Assembly: GCA_016713405.1 (NCBI GenBank)
Contig: JADJPF010000001.1
Span: forward strand, 496,001 to 560,000
Length of the DNA: 64,000 nt
Source of the DNA: Blastocatellia bacterium
GTDB lineage: Bacteria; Acidobacteriota; Blastocatellia; Chloracidobacteriales; JADJPF01
Direction of reading: 5' to 3'
In this document: one piece after another, positions 19,877 to 29,248 of the stretch
Layout of the letters: the number at the start of each line of letters is the position of its first letter
Numbering within the stretch: the stretch's first letter is position 1
Translations under genes and position numbers: made by a program
The notes under the pieces: generated by a model
What the model was told of the DNA's origin: nothing
The model's database searches: none
Seen by the model: only the letters and a program-made list of their open reading frames with translations

Positions 19877-19900
19877 AAATATAACAAATTTGTTATATTT
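19877..19900. repeat. Perfect 24-bp palindrome before hemE
   Basis: Bases 19877-19900 (AAATATAACAAATTTGTTAT followed by ATTT) read the same on both strands. It lies just after the TPR gene stop and 12 bases before the hemE ATG. It could be an operator, or a hairpin that affects hemE translation. Confidence 0.5.
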
Positions 19901-19912
19901 CTATTTGTATCA

Positions 19913-20947
19913 ATGCCAAAAAATGACCGACTTATTAAAGCTTGCCAACAACAACCAGTAGATCGTCCGCCAGTTTGGTTAATGCGCCAAGCAGGGCGTT
20001 ATATGTCTGAGTATCGTGCAGTTAGAGCGCAAACCCCTTTTTTAGAACTGTGCAAAACTCCAAAATTAGCCGCAGAAGTCACCCTGCAACCTTATGAACA
20101 TTTTGGCATGGATGCGGTAATTATCTTTTCTGATATTTTAATTCCTATTGAAGCTATGGGAATGGGGCTAGAACTTTCTGAACGTGGCCCGGTACTGCAT
20201 AATCCTGTAAGAAATGCTGAAAGGCTAGCAGATATTAGAGTTGCTGACCCCTACCAAGATACTCCGTTTGTTTTAGAAGTTATTCAGGAAGTAAAAAAAC
20301 TTATCAAAGATGAAGTTCCTGTAATTGGTTTTGCTGGCGCACCTTGGACAATGGCTTCCTATATGGTTGAAGGCGGCACGACAAAAAACTTTATTGAATT
20401 AAAACGCCTACGTTTCGCCGAGCCTCAACTTTTACACACATTGCTAGAAAAAATTACTGAAACTGTAGCTAAATATTTAGCTGCTCAACTAGAAACAGGT
20501 GCAGATCTTGTCCAACTATTTGATACCTGGGCAGGTGAACTTTCCCGCGATGACTACCGCATTTTTGCTAAACCCTATATACAACAAATAGTTAAACATA
20601 TCCGTACTGTTAGCGATCGTCCAATAATTCTTTATACAAATGGTTGTGCATCAATTTTAGAAGATATGATAGAAACCGGGGTAGATTGTGTTAGTGTAGA
20701 TTGGCGAATTGATTTAGCTGAAGCTAAACGCCGTGTAGCAGGTAGGACTGCAATTCAAGGCAATATTGACCCTTGTGCTTTGCTTGCACCAGCCGACGAA
20801 CTAACTAAAATTGTTCAATCCAATATTGATAAATTTGGCGGTGATCCTGGCCTTATTGTTAATCTTGGGCATGGAATCTTGCCACCAACACCACCTGCAA
20901 GCGTGCGTGTTTTTGTTGATGCTGTAAAAAATTATCAAAAAAAATAA
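19913..20947 (+). CDS. hemE: Uroporphyrinogen decarboxylase HemE
   Basis: HemE (EC 4.1.1.37) removes four carboxyl groups from uroporphyrinogen III to give coproporphyrinogen III in heme synthesis. At 344 residues it is of normal length. The signature VWLMRQAGRYMSEYR lies at 21-35 with substrate-binding R25 and R29. FSDILIPIEAMG holds the conserved aspartate, GFAGAPWTMASYMVEGG and the late INLGHGI-like segment are also present. The gene is oriented away from the regulator-type neighbour and converges with the ABC permease gene. Confidence 0.97.
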   Translation: MPKNDRLIKACQQQPVDRPPVWLMRQAGRYMSEYRAVRAQTPFLELCKTPKLAAEVTLQPYEHFGMDAVIIFSDILIPIEAMGMGLELSERGPVLHNPVRNAERLADIRVADPYQDTPFVLEVIQEVKKLIKDEVPVIGFAGAPWTMASYMVEGGTTKNFIELKRLRFAEPQLLHTLLEKITETVAKYLAAQLETGADLVQLFDTWAGELSRDDYRIFAKPYIQQIVKHIRTVSDRPIILYTNGCASILEDMIETGVDCVSVDWRIDLAEAKRRVAGRTAIQGNIDPCALLAPADELTKIVQSNIDKFGGDPGLIVNLGHGILPPTPPASVRVFVDAVKNYQKK

Positions 20948-20962
20948 TCTAACTTTTATGCT

Positions 20963-21008
20963 TATCATCAACAAAATTAAATATTATTAGATAGTTTTGT
21001 TGATGATA
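20963..21008. terminator. Hairpin between convergent hemE and permease genes
   Basis: A perfect 14-bp stem (20963-20976 with 20995-21008) around an 18-base loop overlaps the last codons of the minus-strand permease. Its place between two convergent genes suggests a bidirectional terminator, although T runs are weak. Confidence 0.5.
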
Positions 21009-22647
21009 AACGCCGTCCAATGAGTAAGCTAATTGCAATAATGATTGTTAGAAAAACTCCATAAACCGCTGCATTACCTAAGTGAAATGCTCGTAGTTGA
21101 GCAGCAATTTCAATTGAAATTGGACGGCTATTAGGTACATAAACTATTACAGAAGTAACAAATTCTCCCATTGCAGTAGCAAAAGCTAAAGCCGTCCCAG
21201 AAATTGCTCCAGGTAAAATCAATGGCAAAATAACATGTCGTAGAGTATAAAAAAAACTTGCTCCTAAACTTCTGCTTGCTCCTTCTAAATTTGCGTCTAC
21301 TTGCTCTAAATTCGCTTGGGTACTACGTAAAACTAAGGGTAATGTCCGTAAAAAATAAAGAATTGGCAAGATCCAAAATGTCCCAATTAAAACTATTCCA
21401 CCGTTTGACCACTTAGCTTCATTAAAACTAGCTGCAAAACTTAAACCTAAAACAGTCCCAGGTAATGCCCAAGGTATCATAGTTAAAATTATTAGGGCTT
21501 TTTGACCAAAAAATTTTGTCCGAGTAAATAAATATGCTGCTGGTAGGGAAAAGAAAAATGCTCCAGCGGCTGATAAAGCACTCATTATTAAACTGTTATA
21601 GATTGGTTCTATAAATCTAGGATTAGAAAATACTTTTTCATAATTTGAGAAAGTATAACTAGGTGGTAGGATTTCAACCGTCCAACTACCATCTTTAGCA
21701 AAACTAATTAATAGTAGAGTTAATAAAGGTAAAATAATTATAGTTATAGCAATAAATGTAACAAATAGTGTAGTTAGCTTTAACCAAAAATTTGTAATCG
21801 TCCGCCGTGTTATTGATGCAGTTCCTTTGCTACCACCAATTGTAGTTTCTTGATTATAGGTTAGCCAAATTAATGCAAAAATGGAAAGTATTGCTAACAA
21901 AACACTTTCAGCCATTGCTAGCTCCCATTGACTTCCAACTTTAGCATTAAAAATTTGTAGCGTTAGCATTGGAGTCCCACCACCAAAAAGGTAAGGTGCG
22001 CTAAAAGAAGCCATTGAATTCATAAAAGTAAGTAAACTTGCTCCTATCAACGCTGGTTTTAGTAAAGGTAAAAGAATAGAGAAAAATATTTTTTGTCGGC
22101 TTGCTCCTAAACTTCGTGCTGCATCCAGCAGAGAATAATCTAAATTATTTAAGCTGGTACTGATAAAAGTATAGAAATAGGCATAAAATGAATAAATATG
22201 GACGGCTAAAATTGCTCCTGGGCCATTTAATTGCCAAGCAGGACTAGTTAAAGAAAAGGTTTTGATTATAACTCTAGAAATAATCCCACTTTCCCCATAA
22301 AGGAAAATAAATGCAATAACACCAATTAAAGGCGGCATTAACAAAGGCAGTGGAGCAAGTGCAGCAAAAATTCTACGGCCCGGAAATTCAAGAAAATGAA
22401 AGATTAATGCCATTGCTCCGCCAACAATGGCCGATCCAATCACAGTTGCAATTGAAATCCAAAAACTATTAAAAGTTGCTCGTAAAATTAAAGGACTGAT
22501 AAAAATCTCTTTATAGTTTGCTAATGACCAAGTATTTTTCTGTTGAAAACTAGTAAGTAAAACTGATAGGTTTGGATAAAAAACTCCCCAAAATAGCACT
22601 AAGCAAACAATTAGTAGAAAAAAAATAAATATAGGTTTATCTCTCAT
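20977..22647 (-). CDS. Iron(III)-type ABC transporter permease
   Basis: 556 residues with about 12 membrane spans, made of two homologous halves as in FbpB/SfuB-type permeases. Each half carries the cytoplasmic EAA loop that contacts the ATPase: DAARSLGASRQKIFF in the first and EGASRSLGASFFYTL in the second. It would move ferric iron (or another small anion or cation complex) into the cytoplasm with the ATPase encoded 12 bases upstream. The start at ATG 22647 fits an N-terminal span. Iron is inferred from the double-size permease and the kind of binding protein. Confidence 0.85.
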   Translation of the reverse strand: MRDKPIFIFFLLIVCLVLFWGVFYPNLSVLLTSFQQKNTWSLANYKEIFISPLILRATFNSFWISIATVIGSAIVGGAMALIFHFLEFPGRRIFAALAPLPLLMPPLIGVIAFIFLYGESGIISRVIIKTFSLTSPAWQLNGPGAILAVHIYSFYAYFYTFISTSLNNLDYSLLDAARSLGASRQKIFFSILLPLLKPALIGASLLTFMNSMASFSAPYLFGGGTPMLTLQIFNAKVGSQWELAMAESVLLAILSIFALIWLTYNQETTIGGSKGTASITRRTITNFWLKLTTLFVTFIAITIIILPLLTLLLISFAKDGSWTVEILPPSYTFSNYEKVFSNPRFIEPIYNSLIMSALSAAGAFFFSLPAAYLFTRTKFFGQKALIILTMIPWALPGTVLGLSFAASFNEAKWSNGGIVLIGTFWILPILYFLRTLPLVLRSTQANLEQVDANLEGASRSLGASFFYTLRHVILPLILPGAISGTALAFATAMGEFVTSVIVYVPNSRPISIEIAAQLRAFHLGNAAVYGVFLTIIIAISLLIGRRLSSTKLSNNI

Positions 22648-22659
22648 CTTATTAGCACG

Positions 22660-23724
22660 TTAAGCAAAAACTGTAATTGCTTCTGATGGTATTTTTACCC
22701 AACAATCCTTTAGTTCATTAATTTCTGTTGCATTTTGAGGTGTTAAACGAACAACTTCTAATTCAATATCTTGTATTTTTAAGTAGTAATGCAGAACAGT
22801 TCCAGCAAACCTAGTAGTTAACACTTTAGCAGGAAGACTATTTGGCCTTTGTTCTTTAGTAATTTCAATTGCTTCAGGCCGAATACGTAAAGTTACTTTT
22901 TCTTTGTCTGTTACTTTAACAGCAGAAAGACAGAAACCTTTGCTAATTTCATATTCTGCTTGTCCATTGTTAGTTGATACTAATTGAGCAGGTAGCAAAT
23001 TACTATGTCCAATAAAACTTGCTACAAAAAGATTTTTAGGCTGGAAATAAACTTCAAAAATGCTGCCTATTTGTTGCAACTGTCCTTGATTAATTAGAGC
23101 AACGCGATCTGCAAGCGCAAAAGCGTCGGCTTGGTCATGAGTAACAAATATAGTAGAAATATTTAACCGTTTAATAAGTGTGCGTAATTGTTGGCCGGTT
23201 TGAGCGCGTAGGGTGACATCTAAATTAGATAAAGGCTCGTCTAGTAGTAGGATTTCAGGCTCAATTGCTAAGGCACGTGCAATTGCTACTCGTTGTTGTT
23301 GTCCGCCAGAAAGCTCATAAATTCGGCGATTGGCTAAACCTTGTAATTGTACTAGTTCTAAAGCTTCACCAACTTTTTTGCTAATAAATGCAGTAGGTTT
23401 TTTACGTGCTTTTAACCCAAAAGCTACATTTTCTCCTACTGATAAATGAGGAAAAAGAGCATAGTTTTGAAAAACAAAACCTAAATTGCGGCTTTCAGGT
23501 GAAGTTTTAGTAATATCTCGCCCTGCTAAAATTACTGAACCTTGATTAGGAGCTTCTAACCCAGCAATTATCTTTAGCATAGTAGATTTACCACAACCTG
23601 AAGGCCCGAGCAAAGCCAAACATTCACCCTTTTCAATACTTAAGGAAATATTGCTTACTGCTTGTACAGAGCCATAATTTTTAACTAAATTTGATAATGC
23701 TAAATGAGATGTTGTGCTAGTCAA
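22660..23724 (-). CDS. ABC transporter ATP-binding protein, FbpC/PotA-like
   Basis: 354 residues. Walker A GPSGCGKS 40-47, Q-loop VFQNYALFPHLSV, signature LSGGQQQR 138-145, Walker B LLLDE 159-163, and the switch histidine in IFVTHD. The C-terminal third (about 240-354) has the TOBE-like beta domain common to the FbpC/PotA/MalK branch. It powers the permease encoded just downstream. The order on the minus strand is binding protein, ATPase, permease. Confidence 0.9.
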   Translation of the reverse strand: MTSTTSHLALSNLVKNYGSVQAVSNISLSIEKGECLALLGPSGCGKSTMLKIIAGLEAPNQGSVILAGRDITKTSPESRNLGFVFQNYALFPHLSVGENVAFGLKARKKPTAFISKKVGEALELVQLQGLANRRIYELSGGQQQRVAIARALAIEPEILLLDEPLSNLDVTLRAQTGQQLRTLIKRLNISTIFVTHDQADAFALADRVALINQGQLQQIGSIFEVYFQPKNLFVASFIGHSNLLPAQLVSTNNGQAEYEISKGFCLSAVKVTDKEKVTLRIRPEAIEITKEQRPNSLPAKVLTTRFAGTVLHYYLKIQDIELEVVRLTPQNATEINELKDCWVKIPSEAITVFA

Positions 23725-23758
23725 AGAATGATACCCACAAAAGATATTTTGCCCGTTA

Positions 23759-23777
23759 TCTTAGTCGAAAACTAAGA
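23759..23777 (-). promoter_or_regulatory. Intercistronic hairpin between binding protein and ATPase genes
   Basis: A six to seven-bp stem around a CGAAA-type loop (arms 23760-23765 and 23771-23776) lies in the 80-base gap. Such hairpins often protect the binding-protein message or reduce downstream transcription. Two copies of CTTTAGCGGT lie next to it. Confidence 0.4.
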
Positions 23778-23804
23778 CTCAGGGCTAGTCTTTAGCGGTA
23801 ATCT

Positions 23805-24857
23805 TTAGCGGTTGTTCTGGTTTCTAATTTGGCTGTCCCAATAACGCATCCAATCTTGAATATTTGTTTTATAAAGCGTTTGGTCAACAGGCATTGGTTT
23901 AATTTCTATTTTTCTTAACCAGTCAGGTAGTTTTGCTTTGTCAATATCTGTACGTAAAGGGGGGTGGTAAAATTCGCTAGCTGCAAGTAGTAAATTTTCT
24001 TCTGTAGTAACAAATTCATAGAATTCTTGAGCTAGTTTTAGTTGTTTAGTTCCTTTGATAATTGCAATGCCATCAATAACTAATGGTGTACCACTAGCAG
24101 GAATAACAAATTCCAGTGGCATTTTTTGACGATTAATTGCTAATGCTACATCAGGCAAATCCCATAAAGACACTACACCTTCTTGGCGGGCTAGTTTTTG
24201 TAGTAGCAACGTACCATCAACGGTATATTCTTTAGTATTAGCATCTAATTTACGTAACCAATCATAACCTGCATCAGGAGTTTGAGCCGCAGACCATTGG
24301 CGTAAGATCATAGCACCAAAAATCGTTCGCATAGTGTCAGAACGCACTGGATCACGAACAATTAGACGACCTTTCCATTTTGGATCAAGTAGATCGTCCC
24401 AATCTTTGGGAATGTCTTCTGTTTTTAATGCTGTTTGGTTATAAACAATTACTTCAGGAGTTTGGAAAGTCCCATACCAACGATCTTGACTATCACGGGC
24501 TATTTCTGTCACTTTGTCTGCCCAAGTAGGTTTATAAGGCTCAAAAAGCCCTTCTTCGGCTGCTTGTCCAAATGTTATGGCTGATGCTCCCCACCAAATA
24601 TCAGCTTGTGTATTGGCTCGCTCAAGCTTTACACGATCATATATTTCTTGAGAGCTAAGGTCTAAAAACTGTATTTCTACTTGAGGATTTTTTTCTTCAA
24701 AACGAGCCTTCATTGCTTCTAAAAGTTCTGTGCCATGAGGGGAATAAATTAATAGGCTGGTTTTAGACTCTTTTTGACAAGTTGCTAAAGAAAGAATACT
24801 TAGTAGGATAAAAATTAATAGAAAGTAGCGACGAGACAAACTTTTCTTAATCACCAT
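23805..24857 (-). CDS. Lipoprotein ABC solute-binding protein, iron type
   Basis: 350 residues. A basic N-terminus and a hydrophobic stretch end in a lipobox, LATC, with lipidated C27. The mature part has the two-lobed type 2 periplasmic binding fold: LIYSPHGTELLEAMKARFEEKNP, the WWGASAITF segment, and VIVYNQTAL followed by WDDLLDPKWKGR, which is typical of Fe(III)/AfuA-FbpA-like proteins. It would capture the ligand and deliver it to the permease. It is first in the transport operon; the ATG at 24857 is preceded by a short leader. Confidence 0.85.
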   Translation of the reverse strand: MVIKKSLSRRYFLLIFILLSILSLATCQKESKTSLLIYSPHGTELLEAMKARFEEKNPQVEIQFLDLSSQEIYDRVKLERANTQADIWWGASAITFGQAAEEGLFEPYKPTWADKVTEIARDSQDRWYGTFQTPEVIVYNQTALKTEDIPKDWDDLLDPKWKGRLIVRDPVRSDTMRTIFGAMILRQWSAAQTPDAGYDWLRKLDANTKEYTVDGTLLLQKLARQEGVVSLWDLPDVALAINRQKMPLEFVIPASGTPLVIDGIAIIKGTKQLKLAQEFYEFVTTEENLLLAASEFYHPPLRTDIDKAKLPDWLRKIEIKPMPVDQTLYKTNIQDWMRYWDSQIRNQNNR

Positions 24858-24905
24858 AAAAATAAAATGGAAAAAATTTAATAAACTTTATAGCTAATTA
24901 AAGCT

Positions 24906-25457
24906 TTATAATTCTAAAAAATCTCTAGTTGTGATACTTAAATCACTTAACTTGACTCTGATTTTTAGTAAATTGCTTCCAGGTTTACGATCTAACTCTA
25001 ATGTAACAACATGAGTACACATAGCAGGAGAAAGAGTTTCAAACACTGGTTCCATAGATGTTATAGCCTTGCCATCATTTCCACTAATTGTAAAAAGCCA
25101 TTTTCCAGTACCAGATTTTTCTTCTCGAAGACCCAAGTTATAAGTACCTGGTGATAAAGTAAGGCTAGTAGTTTTAATTGGGTTTTTAACAATAACACGA
25201 GCAAAATTTTCTAAATACTTACGTACTTCTCTAGTGGTATTTCCAGATTTTAAGTTTGAAGTATTGATTTTGCTAGTAGGAATTTGTTTATAGTGAACTT
25301 CTAGGCTAAGACTGCTGATCATTACATCATTTGAAGTGTTTAGAAATTTATTCCAAAGTTTTGTGTCCTGGTCAGGCAAATCAACTGCGGCAATATTGGT
25401 CTGGCTTATTATTAGTATAAGCAGGACACATAGCGTACCGCTTAATGTTTTTATCAT
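24906..25457 (-). CDS. Small secreted protein of unknown function
   Basis: 183 residues with a signal peptide (about 1-24, ending in Ala-Ala) and a beta-rich C-terminal half. The stretch with Pro-Gly-Thr-Tyr-Asn-Leu-Gly-Leu, then a Trp-Leu-Phe-Thr-Ile strand, loosely recalls DUF2911 proteins, but I would not assign it. It lies 48 bases upstream of the binding-protein gene on the same strand and may be part of that operon. Confidence 0.6.
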   Translation of the reverse strand: MIKTLSGTLCVLLILIISQTNIAAVDLPDQDTKLWNKFLNTSNDVMISSLSLEVHYKQIPTSKINTSNLKSGNTTREVRKYLENFARVIVKNPIKTTSLTLSPGTYNLGLREEKSGTGKWLFTISGNDGKAITSMEPVFETLSPAMCTHVVTLELDRKPGSNLLKIRVKLSDLSITTRDFLEL

Positions 25458-25556
25458 AAAAGGAAGATTACCTCCAAAACTGCTAGAACTATTAGCTTTA
25501 GCAACAAATCAGTATACCCAATGTTTTAGAGCTAGCTCAATAGCAAAAAGCTAAGA

Positions 25557-25590
25557 TTTTGGATAAAAATAAGGGTTTTTGGATAAAAAT
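25557..25590. repeat. 14-bp direct repeat in an intergenic gap
   Basis: TTTTGGATAAAAAT occurs at 25557-25570 and again at 25577-25590, 20 bases apart (about two helical turns). It lies between the histidine kinase stop codon and the small secreted protein gene and could be a regulator site or a slippage product. Confidence 0.4.
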
Positions 25591-25595
25591 TAATT

Positions 25596-27299
25596 TTATT
25601 TATCGGCTATTATTGTAGCTAGTAAGTTTTGTAAGGTAAAAGATTTAGGCAAGAAATAGGCAATAGTTTCCAGTTCTTCAATAGGTTCATTGTCACCAAT
25701 AATGACAATTGCTAAACGGCTTGGATCAAATTCTTTTCTAAGTAGTGAAACTAAAACAGATAGATTTAACTCTCCAACATCAGCATCAATTACTAAAATT
25801 GTTGGAACTTCACTTGTCACCATATCTAACAATATTTTGTCATTTTCTGCACTAGACTGTACCCATTTTTCTTCAGCAGGTAAGATTTGGCTAATTTTAT
25901 TTATTAATTCTGTATTGCTACTAAGAGTTAGTAGATAAGGTTTTCCTATAGGTAAATTAAACGTAAAAGAAGTATATTCATTTAATTTACTCTCAACAGT
26001 TATTTCTCCTGAATGAGCTTCTACATTTTGTTTACAAATAGCTAAACCTAACCCATAACCTCCTTGAGGTTTATGAGTAGAGACTTGAAAATACCTGGCA
26101 AATAGCTTAGGTAAAGCATCTGCTGGGATACCTTCACCTTGATTAGTAATTGTAATAATTATTTGTTCTAAGTTAAGAGGATCATGAGAAATATCTATAG
26201 TGATTTCTTTATTTTCAGGAGTAAATTTAATAGCATTATCTATCAAATTATCAATTACTTGAGCAAGCTTAAAACGGTCAGCGCGAACAAGTTTTTTAAA
26301 GTTATCGCGAATAGTAGCTTGGACTTTTTTTGTAGCTAGACGGTCTTCTATTTGTTGGATAGCTTCCTGAGCAATTCTACTAATAGAAACAGATTCTAAA
26401 CGAAGAGGAACATTACTTTCTAGGTAACGAGCGCGTACCAAAAGATTTTGTACTAAATTATTAATCTTTTCGCTACTTCGGTGAATATGGCTTAAATAAC
26501 GCTGTTGTTTATCATTAAGGCTACCACTAGTTAACAGTAACTCTGCATAAGAAATAATTGCTGTTAAAGGAGAACGTACATCATGCGCACAAATAGAAAG
26601 AACTTCATCTTTTAATTTATTTGAATCTCTTAGTCGTTCATTTACTAAATTTAATTGGTTTAAGCTATGTTCTAAACATTCTGAAAGATGGCGGTAATTT
26701 TCCTTTTGACGGTTTAATTCTTCTAGTTGGACTTGTTTTTCTACAGCTATTGCAGCCAGATTAGCTAAATTTTCTAATAATTTTAAGTCTCGTTGGTTAA
26801 AAGCCTCTCCAGATTTTTTATCATTAAGAAATAATACGCCTATAACCCGTTTACTACTATCAATCATAGGTGCGCCAATAGTATGTTTAAGTTGTTCTTG
26901 AGTAGTGATTTGATGGAAATTTGCTAATTCTTGGTCATTAGTGACAAAAATTTGTGGTTCACCAGAAGTAAAAATTTTTCCTCCACGTCCTTCATTTGGT
27001 TTTAAGACATAAGCTTCAGCATTTTCTGACCTAAAACCAAAATAAGCTTTAATACGTAAAAGACCTTCCATGTCTGGCATAACAATAGAGCCGGATTTTA
27101 CTTCTAAGATTTGACCAGCACGTTCTATTAAAGTTTGAAGAAATTCTGCCATATTGATGCTTTGAATTATTGTAGTACATAATTCTTGCAAAACATCTAG
27201 TTCAGAATTAGTGCAAAATAGTGAAGTTGTTTTAGAATTAGGTGGAGTATTAGAATTATCCATTATTTTTGATAGATTTTGGCTTTGGAATGCTGCCAT
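25596..27299 (-). CDS. GAF histidine kinase with receiver-like tail
   Basis: 567 residues; M13 is an alternative start. A GAF sensor domain spans about 45-190, a coiled linker 190-230, and HisKA has phospho-accepting H239 in AHDVRSPLTAI. HATPase_c follows with N box DNAIKFT, G1-like NQGEGIP and G2-like GYGLGLAI. The last 115 residues resemble a receiver domain with a Leu-Pro-Lys-Ser-Phe near the end, but the first strand carries LTLSSNTE in place of the acidic pair, so magnesium binding is doubtful. No membrane span is seen; the protein is cytoplasmic. No receiver gene is adjacent. Confidence 0.88.
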   Translation of the reverse strand: MAAFQSQNLSKIMDNSNTPPNSKTTSLFCTNSELDVLQELCTTIIQSINMAEFLQTLIERAGQILEVKSGSIVMPDMEGLLRIKAYFGFRSENAEAYVLKPNEGRGGKIFTSGEPQIFVTNDQELANFHQITTQEQLKHTIGAPMIDSSKRVIGVLFLNDKKSGEAFNQRDLKLLENLANLAAIAVEKQVQLEELNRQKENYRHLSECLEHSLNQLNLVNERLRDSNKLKDEVLSICAHDVRSPLTAIISYAELLLTSGSLNDKQQRYLSHIHRSSEKINNLVQNLLVRARYLESNVPLRLESVSISRIAQEAIQQIEDRLATKKVQATIRDNFKKLVRADRFKLAQVIDNLIDNAIKFTPENKEITIDISHDPLNLEQIIITITNQGEGIPADALPKLFARYFQVSTHKPQGGYGLGLAICKQNVEAHSGEITVESKLNEYTSFTFNLPIGKPYLLTLSSNTELINKISQILPAEEKWVQSSAENDKILLDMVTSEVPTILVIDADVGELNLSVLVSLLRKEFDPSRLAIVIIGDNEPIEELETIAYFLPKSFTLQNLLATIIADK

Positions 27300-27357
27300 C
27301 TTAACATATTTTGGCAGTATTTAATATTTATTATTTTTACAAGCTTATAAAAAATAT

Positions 27358-27798
27358 TTATTTGTTTTTTGCTAAATAATTTTTTGCCCAGTCTCTTTGT
27401 TTAATTTCATGGTCAACTAAACGGGCAAAAAACTCAGGATTAATTGCTCCCCACCTACTTTGTTGTGATTCATATAATTTAAGTGCATGTAAAGTAGAGC
27501 GATAAATTAAGTGTACCCAAAGTTTAGTAGGAAGAATTAATTTTATTGGTAGTAGTAGAACATAAGAAATAACTTGAAGCCATAAACAACGCCCCATTTT
27601 TACTCCATATTTAGCTAATTCTTTTGCAATTAAATCTCTTGTATCTGCTTCTAGCTGAGCAAATTCTAGAGCTTTATTTGCTACTTCTTTTTGAGATGTT
27701 AATTTGGCTTGAAGGCGAAAGTTAATTTCTGTAGAAACTTCTCCTAGGTAATCATATTTGAGCGCACGAATAAAAGCACGATCAACAGTTTTTGCCAT
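27358..27798 (-). CDS. Protein of unknown function
   Basis: 146 residues, family not recognised. It is mostly helical and charged, with one hydrophobic stretch at about 73-90 that could be a membrane-associated helix. It starts from ATG 27798 in the 28-base gap after the TIG-domain gene and is followed by the histidine kinase, all on the minus strand, so it probably belongs to the same operon. Confidence 0.6.
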   Translation of the reverse strand: MAKTVDRAFIRALKYDYLGEVSTEINFRLQAKLTSQKEVANKALEFAQLEADTRDLIAKELAKYGVKMGRCLWLQVISYVLLLPIKLILPTKLWVHLIYRSTLHALKLYESQQSRWGAINPEFFARLVDHEIKQRDWAKNYLAKNK

Positions 27799-27826
27799 AG
27801 TTTATAAATAGTTGAATAATTTAAGT

Positions 27827-29130
27827 TTATTGTACTTGTAAATAAATATTTAATCTGCTACTAGCTTTACTTTCTATACTTTTTAAGGTTAAATGCCAGT
27901 TTCCTAAAGCTAAATTACTAGGTAATTTAACTTTTATAGTCCCTGGGTCTAAAGAAGTTGGAGTTAAAGTAAAGCTACTAATAGAGTTTTTTAGCACAAG
28001 GCGTAAATTTTCTGCATTAGCAACAGGGAATCTTCCACGAAGTATTAGAGAGTCTTCTGGTTTAACAGCAAAAGTTTCTGGGGTGTTAGGGCCTAAATAA
28101 ATAGGCTCATTCCATCCAATTACTTCAATACTCATTACTGTTGGTGGTGAGAGTTGTGTTGCTAAGGTGTAAGTAATAGGTTCTGACCAAACAGAAGAAT
28201 TATTTTTTTGCCAAGTTCTAGTGGAAATACTTACACTACCAGATTGTAAAGTGGCTGGAACATGTACTCTAGGGTATGTTTGTCCATAAATAGGAACAGT
28301 TATTTCTTGCCCATTTTGTTGAAATAGGGCTTCTGCATAATCAGCTATTTCTAGAGGTTTAAGGTTAGCAGCTACTAAATCTAGCCATTGGTTAGGGGCC
28401 ACACTAGGTAAGAAATTAGATAAGAGTTCTAAGGGAATTGGGCCCCTACTAATTTTTAACGATATTGGATTACTAGCTTGTCTATTACCGCTACGACGCT
28501 CAATTACTCTAATAAGTGCTGTACCATCAACAATTTCTTTTGGAAGGCTAAAGGCTGTCTTTACACCTGAAGAGCTAGAGCCTGTTTCAATAAAAAAGGT
28601 TTGTCCATTAGCATCAGTAACTTCAATTTCATCTGAAACAGCAAAACCTGTTCCAGTAATCCAAATTACTTGTCCAGGGCTTGCCCAATTTAAGCTAGCT
28701 TCAACAATAGTTGGAGGGTTGATGGTTCTATCAATATGAAAACTTAAAGATGTACTAGTAAGACCATTGTTTTTAATAACAACAACACATTCACCAGGTG
28801 AAATAGTATCAGGAACAGTAATTTTCATTTGTTGTAGACCATTACTAAGATCTCTAGCTTGCCAGCCTCCACCTATAGGATAAGTAGTATGTTGAATTCC
28901 ATTTTGATAAAAAACTACTTCTACATCCTTTAATATAGGCCAACCTAATCTATAACCTTCTATTTCTAACTCTGTTCCTGGAGTTCCTTGATTAGGAGTA
29001 ATACGTAGTAATTGAGGGTTTTTTCCTGAGTTGCAGCCATTTCTTGGGCTTTTCCTGTTACATATAAACCTGCTAGAAACACTAAAAATAAAATAGTAAT
29101 CCAACGTTTACTTAAAGAATTTAAAAACAT
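27827..29130 (-). CDS. Secreted IPT/TIG-domain protein (frameshift)
   Basis: About 434 residues. Reading from ATG 29130 (ribosome site GAGG) gives a signal peptide ending near VTGKAQ. One A is missing in the run at 29019-29024 (T6 on the plus strand); repairing it joins the signal peptide to the mature part, which reads NPQLLRITPNQGTPGTELEIEG. The mature part has at least two IPT/TIG immunoglobulin-like domains (about 35-130 and 130-220) and further beta-sandwich repeats. Such domains are structural in secreted or surface proteins. The peptidase gene is 118 bases upstream on the same strand. Confidence 0.75.
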
Positions 29131-29248
29131 AATTGGCCCTCAAATTGTTAAATTAAGTATTTACTACTTAAGAACTTAAAGGAATTTATTTTAGTAAAAC
29201 TAAATTGTTTAGAATGCGTAATAAGAAAACCTGGAAAATTAAAAGAAC

